Positions 16,046-21,945 of a stretch of DNA of 21,945 nucleotides are shown here, in pieces. Both the position numbers and the translations under genes were made by a program. The stretch is taken from contig JAFGON010000054.1 of NCBI GenBank assembly GCA_016926475.1, positions 1 to 21,945 on the forward strand, in the 5' to 3' direction. Numbering within the stretch: position 1 is the first letter of the stretch; each line of letters begins with the position of its first letter. This DNA comes from a candidate division WOR-3 bacterium (lineage in GTDB: Bacteria > SDB-A). The notes beneath the pieces were generated by a model. The model made no database searches. It was not told where the DNA came from and saw only the letters and a program-made list of their open reading frames with translations.

Positions 16046-19000
16046 ATGAAAAACCTCATCCCTTATTTAGTTAAAAAGAAGTTTTCCGAAGGCAAAACCC
16101 ACGGCGACCTGGATTGTTATGTTTTACTGGCAGACCTGACCGGTTTTTCTGGAGTGACAGACAGATGTCTGAAAATGGGCAAAAAAGGCTGTGAAAAGAT
16201 AAAGGACCTTTTATCTTTGGCTTTCGACTCTTCAATAAATGCAGTGTACGACAGCGGAGGTTTCATAGAAGCCTTTGCCGGCGACGGGTTTACCGCGTTG
16301 TTTGACAAAAATTCATGTGAAATTGAAAATATTTTTAAAGCGGCATCTGAAATATCGAACACCCTGGTAGAAGACGGACTCGACAGCATGACTTTCAAGA
16401 TAGGCTTGTCGGCGGGTATCTGTTCTTGGAAAATCATCGAAACACATTACCAGATAACTTATTTCTTTGAAGGGGAAGGCATAGAGAGGGCTGCATATTT
16501 CAAGAGCAGAGCGTCTCCCCGCGAAGTTATTGTCGATTTCAGACTCATAAAAGAAGTCAAAAACAAGGATTTGATTGTAAAGAAAGGAGAAAATTTTCTC
16601 CTTTCTCAAAAAGCCAGGTTTGACCCAAAGGAAAATCTTTATACCCCTCTTTCCGGAGCTCCATTCGACGAGACTCCTTGGATAAATCCCGCCCTCGTTT
16701 CAGAGGGCGGCACAGCGGAGTTCAGGGACGTAGTCTCGCTTTTCATTTGCTTTGAAAGGTCAAACGATTCACTATACGGACTCAGAAAGATAGCGGAACT
16801 GTCTTACGAAAACGGCGGGTACCTAAACAAGATCGATTTTGGCGACAAAGGAGGGATTGCTCTCGTCCTGTTCGGCGCTCCCTGTGAAATAGAAAAAAAA
16901 TACACACGCGCCGCTGACTACGCATTGTCATTGAGAAGAATTCATAAATTCGAAAATAAAATCGGAATTTCATGCGGCAAGGTTTTCTGCGGTTTCATTG
17001 GAAACGAAAAGCGTTCGGAATATACCGTCCTGGGAACCGCGGCCAACGTTTCATCGCGCCTCGCCGAAAAAGCTTCAAACCGAGAGATATTGATGGACGA
17101 GTCATTTTCAAAGAAAATTTCAGACAATTTCAAAACATATCCGGTCGGAGAAGAAAATCTACGAGGGATGAAAGGAAATACGAAAATACTCGGTTTGAGT
17201 TCCAAAAAAAGAGGTGAAGACGCAAAGAAAACGGAAAAAGCTCCATTCACCGGAAGAAAAAACGAGATATCCGCCCTGAAGTCAATCGCAAACGCCGTTT
17301 TCACATCAAAAAAATCTCATTTCGTTGTTTTGTCTGGTCAAACCGGTATTGGTAAAAGCAGGCTTATAGAGGAATTCAACCTTTCTTTCTCCGGGTGCGA
17401 TTTTAAAATAATCGAAATCGTATGCGATGATGTCCTGAGAAAACCATTCAGCGCTTTGAAAGGCTACTTGAAAACTGTTTTTGAATTTTCAGAAAACGAT
17501 AATGAGTTTTTAAACAGGGTCCGTTTTGAAGACATTTTATTTAGAAAAATCAACAAAGCCTTAGAGAGCGACGACAAAGAGACTTCTGAGAAGATATCTC
17601 TTTCTTCGGAATGTTTTTCATTCTTTTTGGGCTTCGACCTTGAAAATAGCGAGTTCCAAATTTTAGACGCCAAGACCAAATACAGGATATGTTCAAGAGC
17701 TCTCAAAGATCTTTTACTTTTCGAATGCTCCGAAAAACCGACAATTTTGGAAATTTTCAACTCAGATAACATGGACGAAGACTCTCTTGCCGTGATCAGC
17801 GACCTGACAATTCCCCTGAAAACAACTCAGACAATGGTCGTTTTTGAAACCAGAGACCTTTCTTTCGGGGACAGGATAAAGCTATTTGACCAAACAGAAA
17901 ACACCAAGATAAATTTATCTAAACTGTCCCACGGTGAAAGCGAAAGTCTTTTGAGGATATTCATGGATATATACGGAAGGCAAAACGAATCCGTCTTGTT
18001 CAGCGACGAACATTACAACATAACAGAGGGCAATCCTCTTTACCTTGAAAACCTAGCGAGAACTGTCACGAGTGAAGATTCTCTTTCGGATCCCTCTTCG
18101 TTAATAGGTTTTCTTTCCGACCCCCCGGACCTTTCGAGTCTCATACTCTCAAGGTATGACAGGTTTCCCAAAAGTATAAAAGAGGCGGTTCGGGTCGCTT
18201 CCGTCCTTGGAGTTTCGTTCACAGATGGATTGTTCGAGTCTGTTTTCAAAGAATTGTTTCCTGAATTCAAATCGCGGGATTGCCTGCAAAACGCGCTTAG
18301 CAATGATGTGTTTAAAAAGACGACAGAAGGATACTCGTTTTCGAGCGCGTTGATGAGGGAAATTGTCTACGGCATTCAGATGAATCCCTTCCTTTCAAAA
18401 GCGCACTTCCTTGCTGCCGAATACCTGCAGAGAAAAAAATCAGTGGACAAGTTGTCTCTCGAAGAAATCGCCAAACACTATATAGCAGCCGAAAAGTTCC
18501 GTGAAGGGGCAACAGTCCTGTTGGAAGCGGCAAAATCGTTATACGGCCTTTACCTCAACCACAGAGCGCTCGCCTGCCTTGATAATGCACAAGAAATCTG
18601 CACCAAAGACAATACATCCTTGGAAAATTTTGAGATTCAGTATTATAAAGCTTCGATTTACAGGCTGACTGGAAAATGGGTCGGCGCTAAATCTTGCGCT
18701 CAAAAGTGTCTTTGGACTGCCCATAGGCATAAAATGCCAAAAGAGTATTGTCTTGGTCTCGACATTTTGGCCTCTCTCGAGAGAAATTCCGGAAACACTT
18801 TAAAAGCATTGAACATCGCCAAGAGGGGATTGAAAATAGCCGAATCGATAAAAGACGATTTTATGACCTCGATCATGGAAACCTCTTTGGGTCACACCCT
18901 GTTTAGAAGGGGGGACTACCAGGAAGCTTTAGCCCGTTATTCAAATTCCCTATCCCTGTCAAAAGACGATAAACTTCTTAAATCCAAAATTTTAAACAAC

Positions 19001-19867
19001 ATCGCCAACATCTGGGCTGAAATCGGAAATTTCGAAAAATCTCTTGAATTCTACACAGAATCCCTCAAATTGTGCAGAGAGAATCGGGATATAGCAACCG
19101 AATCAGTTGCTCTTTTAAACATTGGAACCATTTTCCACTCTCTTGATGAATACGAAAAAGCCATGGACTCGTATTCCAAGGGCTTGGCTCTGAAAAATAT
19201 TTACGGAGATGAAGACGGCATTCTGATTTTGAAAAGCAACATGGGCTCCGTCCAGGAAGCCATTGGTGATTTTAAAAAAGCTTTAGAGCTTTTCAAAGAA
19301 AGCGCCGAAAAGGCGAGAGAAATAGGCGACGGCAGAAGTCTTTCAATCGCCCTTGTAAACATGGCAGGGGTTCATAAGGACCTAAATGAAATAGAAGAAG
19401 CCGAAAAACTATACACAGAAGCCATAGAGATTTCAAAGAAAACAGGTTCAATATACAACTTGAGCAATTCTTTCTACCAACTCGCAGATTTGAATTTCGA
19501 GAAAAAAGATTACAACAAATCTGAAACCTATCTGGAACGAGCCCGTGGGCTGGCTTTAAAAGTCGGCAGAAAAAACGTTCTGGAAAACTGTGAAATTCTC
19601 GGGCACGCGCTGGATTATGTGAAGGGCAAATCTCCCGACAGAGCTATTTCAGAGCTCGATAAAAAACATCTGCTTTCAAAAGACAAAAAAGTTAAAGCCG
19701 ATATATCCTACATAATTTTCCAATTGACAAAAAATCCCCGAAAGGCGGAACGGGCTTTAAAAGAGTACTCTGCCTTGTCGAAAATGTCGAAAAACGTGCT
19801 GTATAAAAACAGAAAAGAAGAAATCCAAAATTTTCTTGCTTCAAAGTCTGACGAGGAGGATAGATGA
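16046..19867 (+). CDS. sAC-type adenylate cyclase: tandem class III cyclase domains, P-loop ATPase and TPR array
   Basis: 1273 residues, no signal peptide or membrane span. C1 (~residues 20-165) holds the two metal-binding Asp, Asp30 in ADLTGF and Asp80 in FAGDGF. C2 (~225-385) lacks metal Asp at the first position (LFICFER) but carries Lys262 (YLNK), Thr327 (EYTVLG), Asn334 and Arg338 (ANVSSR). These are the adenine-selecting and transition-state residues of mammalian sAC (ADCY10). Together they form one complete composite site, so ATP to cAMP conversion is predicted. A P-loop ATPase follows: FTGRKNEI at ~401, Walker A GQTGIGKS (431-438). Its Walker B equivalent, EIFNSDNMDEDS, lacks the usual acidic pair. 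Residues ~780-1270 are TPR-like repeats of about 40 residues (e.g. ALARYSNSLSLS, SLEFYTESLKLC, AMDSYSKGLALK). It lies in an operon with the M16 peptidase and overlaps the next gene by ATGA. It is probably a cytoplasmic, ligand-gated cAMP source. Confidence 0.9.
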   Translation: MKNLIPYLVKKKFSEGKTHGDLDCYVLLADLTGFSGVTDRCLKMGKKGCEKIKDLLSLAFDSSINAVYDSGGFIEAFAGDGFTALFDKNSCEIENIFKAASEISNTLVEDGLDSMTFKIGLSAGICSWKIIETHYQITYFFEGEGIERAAYFKSRASPREVIVDFRLIKEVKNKDLIVKKGENFLLSQKARFDPKENLYTPLSGAPFDETPWINPALVSEGGTAEFRDVVSLFICFERSNDSLYGLRKIAELSYENGGYLNKIDFGDKGGIALVLFGAPCEIEKKYTRAADYALSLRRIHKFENKIGISCGKVFCGFIGNEKRSEYTVLGTAANVSSRLAEKASNREILMDESFSKKISDNFKTYPVGEENLRGMKGNTKILGLSSKKRGEDAKKTEKAPFTGRKNEISALKSIANAVFTSKKSHFVVLSGQTGIGKSRLIEEFNLSFSGCDFKIIEIVCDDVLRKPFSALKGYLKTVFEFSENDNEFLNRVRFEDILFRKINKALESDDKETSEKISLSSECFSFFLGFDLENSEFQILDAKTKYRICSRALKDLLLFECSEKPTILEIFNSDNMDEDSLAVISDLTIPLKTTQTMVVFETRDLSFGDRIKLFDQTENTKINLSKLSHGESESLLRIFMDIYGRQNESVLFSDEHYNITEGNPLYLENLARTVTSEDSLSDPSSLIGFLSDPPDLSSLILSRYDRFPKSIKEAVRVASVLGVSFTDGLFESVFKELFPEFKSRDCLQNALSNDVFKKTTEGYSFSSALMREIVYGIQMNPFLSKAHFLAAEYLQRKKSVDKLSLEEIAKHYIAAEKFREGATVLLEAAKSLYGLYLNHRALACLDNAQEICTKDNTSLENFEIQYYKASIYRLTGKWVGAKSCAQKCLWTAHRHKMPKEYCLGLDILASLERNSGNTLKALNIAKRGLKIAESIKDDFMTSIMETSLGHTLFRRGDYQEALARYSNSLSLSKDDKLLKSKILNNIANIWAEIGNFEKSLEFYTESLKLCRENRDIATESVALLNIGTIFHSLDEYEKAMDSYSKGLALKNIYGDEDGILILKSNMGSVQEAIGDFKKALELFKESAEKAREIGDGRSLSIALVNMAGVHKDLNEIEEAEKLYTEAIEISKKTGSIYNLSNSFYQLADLNFEKKDYNKSETYLERARGLALKVGRKNVLENCEILGHALDYVKGKSPDRAISELDKKHLLSKDKKVKADISYIIFQLTKNPRKAERALKEYSALSKMSKNVLYKNRKEEIQNFLASKSDEEDR
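16581..16606. repeat. Perfect 26-base palindrome inside the cyclase gene
   Basis: AGAAAGGAGAAAA (16581-16593) is followed immediately by its exact reverse complement, 16594-16606. It encodes KKGENFLLS between the C1 and C2 domains. Both strands carry an internal AAAGGAG motif. No T-run follows, so it is not an intrinsic terminator. Confidence 0.6.
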
Positions 19868-20340
19868 AAATCAGCCAAGAGATAGTCCAGGGATTCCACA
19901 GAAAGACAGCTCAGGAGCTTTTCAATTACGTCTGGGAACTTCTGGACAAGACCGAAAGAACCGAAAAGGAAAACAGAATCATGATACACGCAGCACACGC
20001 TTCTCTTTTTCATTGGCTTCAGGTTGGAGACGCCGAAAACGAGTTCATAGGAGAATGGCAGATATCAAGAGTTTACAGCACTCTGAATAAAGGAGAATCG
20101 GCTTTATACCACGCCAAGATTTCTCTTGAGGTCTGCGAAAATAATAAATTCACAGGTTTCAACCCCGCCTGCGCTTACGAAGCTCTCGCAAGGGCTCATT
20201 GGGTTCTCAAAGACAGGGAAAACGCGTCGAATTTTCTTAGAAAATCTGTCGAAGAGAGTAAAAAAATCACAGACGAAGAAGAAAAAAAACTGATCGACGG
20301 AGATATAGAGAATCTTTCAACACTTGTAAACCGCGATTAG
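19864..20340 (+). CDS. Small conserved helical/TPR-like protein coupled to the cyclase
   Basis: 158 residues, predicted all-helical, no signal peptide. The core contains HAAHASLFHWLQVG, then GEWQISRVYSTLNKGESAL, ALYHAKISLEVCENN and AYEALARAHWVLKDRENA. From memory this matches a widespread uncharacterised bacterial family with conserved HASxxHW, GEWQISRVY and YEALARA blocks. The invariant-looking His, Trp, Glu and Arg residues hint at ligand binding or catalysis instead of a plain scaffold, but the function is unknown. The ATG overlaps the cyclase TGA (ATGA at 19864-19867), with GAGGAGGA directly upstream, so translational coupling is likely. Its stop lies inside the 3' end of the convergent Nudix gene. 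Confidence 0.82.
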   Translation: MKISQEIVQGFHRKTAQELFNYVWELLDKTERTEKENRIMIHAAHASLFHWLQVGDAENEFIGEWQISRVYSTLNKGESALYHAKISLEVCENNKFTGFNPACAYEALARAHWVLKDRENASNFLRKSVEESKKITDEEEKKLIDGDIENLSTLVNRD

Positions 20341-20748
20341 TATCAGATCACTGGGACAGAAGTTGACCTTTTGCATGTCTTTTATCGAAAACCACTTGCA
20401 TTTTCTTTTCGACAGCCCCTTTTCAAAATCAATTTTATCCTTATCGCCGGAAGTCTTATCGAGCTCTCCGAGAAAAAAAGCTTCCAATGTAAAGCTGTCA
20501 CCGGTTTTGAATTCTTTCAGCCCCAACAACCTTTTTATGCGGACTTTAATCCCTGCCTCTTCATAAGCCTCTCTTTTCGCGCACTCAGACAGAGCCGACA
20601 GTTCATCCTTGCCCGTTTCAGATACATCCTGGGGCTCTAAACCACCTCCGGGAGGGATCCACAGTTCAGTCTTGCTTTTTTTGCTCTTGACGAGCAGGAC
20701 CTTCCCATCTTCAACTATGACCACGGCTGATCTAACTCTTACTTCCAA
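20317..20748 (-). CDS. Nudix hydrolase with interrupted Nudix box
   Basis: 143 residues. Seen: SAVVIVEDGKVLLVKSKKSK, then WIPPGGGLEPQD, and after an inserted stretch REAYEEAGI. The consensus Nudix box is Gx5Ex7REUxEExGU. Here the first Glu position is Asp and the spacing to REAYEE is 18 residues instead of 7, an 11-residue insertion. The metal-binding REAYEE helix is intact, so hydrolysis of a nucleoside diphosphate derivative is still likely; the substrate is unknown. No ATG fits. Translation should start at TTG (20748), preceded by GAGGAGGAG. The last 24 bases overlap the end of the convergent gene at 19864-20340. A good minus-strand promoter lies upstream. Confidence 0.87.
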   Translation of the reverse strand: MEVRVRSAVVIVEDGKVLLVKSKKSKTELWIPPGGGLEPQDVSETGKDELSALSECAKREAYEEAGIKVRIKRLLGLKEFKTGDSFTLEAFFLGELDKTSGDKDKIDFEKGLSKRKCKWFSIKDMQKVNFCPSDLILIAVYKC

Positions 20749-20763
20749 ATCTCCTCCTCACCA

Positions 20764-20789
20764 TTGACGATTTTTAGATTTTGTATAAT
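20764..20789 (+). promoter_or_regulatory. Candidate promoter of the ECF sigma operon
   Basis: A perfect TATAAT lies at 20784-20789 on the plus strand. The nearest -35-like hexamer is TTGACG (20764-20769), at a short 14-base spacing. The -10 physically overlaps the -10 of the divergent Nudix promoter. The spacing makes this call weak; an ECF-type autoregulated promoter could also be present but I cannot recognise one. Confidence 0.35.
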
Positions 20790-20810
20790 ATGTTTTAGAT
20801 AAATTGTCAA
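20782..20810 (-). promoter_or_regulatory. Candidate promoter of the Nudix gene
   Basis: Minus strand: consensus TTGACA (20810-20805), exactly 17 bases, TATACA (20787-20782). Transcription would start near 20775, ahead of the GAGGAGG site. Confidence 0.6.
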
Positions 20811-20870
20811 CTTTCAAAAAAACTACAATAAAAACGGCGCATGAAACGTCTTATAAGCAAAAGGTATGAA

Positions 20871-21380
20871 ATGAACCAGATTTTAATACAAAAATTCAAG
20901 GACGAGAAAGCAAAGCTTTTTTCCTACATAAAATCGATGGTTGACGATTCCGACGAAGCCCAAGATATACTGCAGGACGTTTTTTTATGCGCTCTTCTCA
21001 ATTTTGACACAATAAAATCCATTGAAACTTTGACTTCTTGGCTATTTGCTGTGGCTCGAAACAAAGCCCTGGATTATTTCAGAAGAAAAAAAAACACAGT
21101 CGCCGATCTCGAACTTGAGGACTTGATCGATGACAGGAGCCAGGACATCGACAGCGAGGTCAAAATTGAAGTTTTCACCGACAGAGTTTCAACCATTTTG
21201 TCGTCTATGCCTGAAAACCTTAGAAGCGTATTTTTGTATCACGAAATCGAGGGCATGACATTTAAGGAAATTTCAAATTTAACAGGGATCCCAATCAACA
21301 CTTTACTGACGAGAAAAAGAGAGGCTTTAAAATACATTCAGAAAAAAATAAAAATATACAAGGAGGATTTATGTTCTTGA
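20871..21380 (+). CDS. ECF-type (group IV) RNA polymerase sigma factor
   Basis: 169 residues. Region 2 is visible as DEAQDILQDVFLCALLNF...WLFAVARNKALDYFRRKK (core binding and -10 recognition). Region 4 is LRSVFLYHEIEGMTFKEISNLTGIPINTLLTRKREAL (helix-turn-helix for -35 recognition). No region 3 lies between them, only a short acidic linker, as expected for ECF sigmas. It redirects RNA polymerase to a stress or envelope regulon. I prefer the ATG at 20871 because AAAAGG sits six bases upstream and the N terminus then matches the family. An in-frame ATG at 20841 would add 10 basic residues with a poorer ribosome binding site. The gene overlaps the following membrane-protein gene by 10 bases, so that product is the likely partner or regulator. 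Confidence 0.93.
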   Translation: MNQILIQKFKDEKAKLFSYIKSMVDDSDEAQDILQDVFLCALLNFDTIKSIETLTSWLFAVARNKALDYFRRKKNTVADLELEDLIDDRSQDIDSEVKIEVFTDRVSTILSSMPENLRSVFLYHEIEGMTFKEISNLTGIPINTLLTRKREALKYIQKKIKIYKEDLCS

Positions 21381-21667
21381 GGTTCTTCAAAAACAGAATA
21401 CTTTGGGTCGTCGGAGGGATCCTTTTCGCGGCTGTTTTCGCCCTTTTAGGGGGTTTGTTCGTCAAAATCCTCTGGAACTGGCTCATGCCCTGCCTTTTTT
21501 CACTGCCGAGGATCTCATACTGGCAAGCCTGGGGTCTGGTCATCCTCTCTCAAATTCTTTTCAAACAAACCGAACATCACTTCGGCAGCAATTCAAGAGA
21601 AGATAGGCATCGTAAAATAAGAGATAAACTTCGTGACAAATTTCCCGAAAATTTCGAGCAGTCTTAA
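21371..21667 (+). CDS. Small membrane protein coupled to the ECF sigma factor (possible regulator)
   Basis: 98 residues. Hydrophobic segments at ~10-33 (ILWVVGGILFAAVFALLGGLF) and ~50-64 (YWQAWGLVILSQILF) flank the motif LWNWLMPCLFSLPRISYWQAWGL. The C-terminal tail is charged and His/Arg-rich. From memory, short proteins with this WNWLMPxLF-LPxIxYWQA-GL pattern occur next to ECF sigma genes in several Gram-negative phyla; their function is not established. AAGGAGG precedes the ATG, which lies within the sigma gene (10-base overlap), pointing to coupled expression. It lacks the ZAS Cys/His motif of classical anti-sigma factors, so an anti-sigma role is only inferred from position. Confidence 0.82.
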   Translation: MFLRFFKNRILWVVGGILFAAVFALLGGLFVKILWNWLMPCLFSLPRISYWQAWGLVILSQILFKQTEHHFGSNSREDRHRKIRDKLRDKFPENFEQS

Positions 21668-21696
21668 AAGCGGCTAAGGAAGCCGCCTTTTATTTT
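21667..21696. terminator. Bidirectional intrinsic terminator between the membrane-protein and serpin genes
   Basis: Stem GCGGCT (21670-21675), loop AAGGA, stem AGCCGC (21681-21686), followed by CTTTTATTTT on the plus strand. On the minus strand the stem is followed by TTTTAAG. It starts at the stop codon of the membrane-protein gene and overlaps the serpin stop codon (21690-21692), so it can serve both converging genes. Confidence 0.8.
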
Positions 21697-21945
21697 GCCG
21701 GATCCAAGACCCTGCCCATGAATAGGACCAGACCGTTTTCCCTCTCCCTTATGACATAGATGAAAGGTCTGTCCGCTTTGAAATATATCCTCTGGACAGG
21801 GGCAGAAGAAGTTCTCTCCATCACAACCGCTGTCGCCGCGGCGGCTTCCGTGCCTTCTTCGTCAACGGCTATGTAGGCCTGATGTATGACCTTGCTTATG
21901 TAGAGGTCCATAGTCCCCGTCATGCCTGAAAAATCAGCGCCGCCA
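21690..21945 (-). CDS. Serpin (serine protease inhibitor), C-terminal part; 5' end beyond the right edge
   Basis: The minus-strand frame is open to base 21945, 84 codons. An internal Met at 21923 is not the start, because the residues before it (GGADFSGM) belong to the serpin fold. Seen: GADFSGM; IHQAYIAVDEEGTEAAAATA, which is the reactive-centre-loop hinge; and FKADRPFIYVIRERENGLVLFMGRV, the serpin C-terminal signature. Serpins trap target proteases by loop insertion after cleavage. The Ala-rich hinge (P15 Gly to P9 Ala) is intact, so it should be inhibitory. Counting as in alpha-1-antitrypsin puts the scissile bond near ERTSS (Arg-Thr or Thr-Ser), but P1 cannot be fixed by eye. Whether it has a signal peptide cannot be seen here. 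Confidence 0.93.
   Translation of the reverse strand, partial: GGADFSGMTGTMDLYISKVIHQAYIAVDEEGTEAAAATAVVMERTSSAPVQRIYFKADRPFIYVIRERENGLVLFMGRVLDPAK

Noticed and set aside
16581-16606. Palindrome as an intrinsic terminator
   Set aside because: No T-run follows and it lies inside an uninterrupted coding frame.
1-21945. CRISPR array, tRNA, rRNA, insertion sequence or prophage
   Set aside because: Reading through the window I saw no regularly spaced direct repeats, cloverleaf-like segments, transposase motifs or phage structural genes. A covariance-model scan was not possible here.

Overview
The window reads as chromosomal DNA from an uncultivated, probably anaerobic bacterium with a Gram-negative-type envelope. 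The reasons are a single-chain pyruvate:ferredoxin oxidoreductase of the NifJ type, two signal-peptide-bearing proteins that look like outer-membrane beta-barrels, and several exported or envelope proteins. Base composition is moderately AT-rich. Promoter-like sequences resemble the sigma-70 consensus and ribosome binding sites are strong (GGAG/AGGAGG). The style suggests a candidate phylum in or near the FCB / WOR-3-like groups, but nothing here fixes the taxonomy. I see no rRNA, tRNA, CRISPR array, insertion sequence or phage gene.

Left part (1-3700): a minus-strand reading frame stays open from an ATG at 2852 through the left edge (950 codons without a stop). It encodes a STAND/NACHT-like P-loop NTPase with a C-terminal array of about seven 33-36-residue helical repeats. 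Next comes a small outer-membrane-type barrel protein (3010-3627, minus).

Middle (3825-12617): nifJ (plus) converges with a GAF protein related to free methionine-R-sulfoxide reductase (minus). A plus-strand operon follows: the two halves of an asymmetric heterodimeric ABC exporter, joined by an ATGA overlap, then an exported TPR plus alpha/beta-hydrolase (Ser268/Asp322/His353) protein. A second barrel-like protein converges on it from the minus strand.

Right part (13493-20340): a second plus-strand operon holds a full-length M16 zinc peptidase, a 1273-residue protein built like soluble adenylyl cyclase (two tandem class III cyclase domains, P-loop ATPase, long TPR array), and a 158-residue helical protein whose start codon overlaps the cyclase stop. 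The cyclase seems to have one complete composite active site (metal Asp residues in C1; Lys/Thr/Asn/Arg in C2). It lacks the bicarbonate-binding residues of mammalian sAC and has a degenerate Walker B in its ATPase. This operon and the left-edge STAND protein are the most interesting content.

Right end (20317-21945): a Nudix protein with an interrupted Nudix box (minus, TTG start), overlapping divergent promoters, an ECF sigma factor translationally overlapped with a small conserved membrane protein, a bidirectional hairpin terminator, and the C-terminal end of a serpin whose 5' part lies beyond the right edge.
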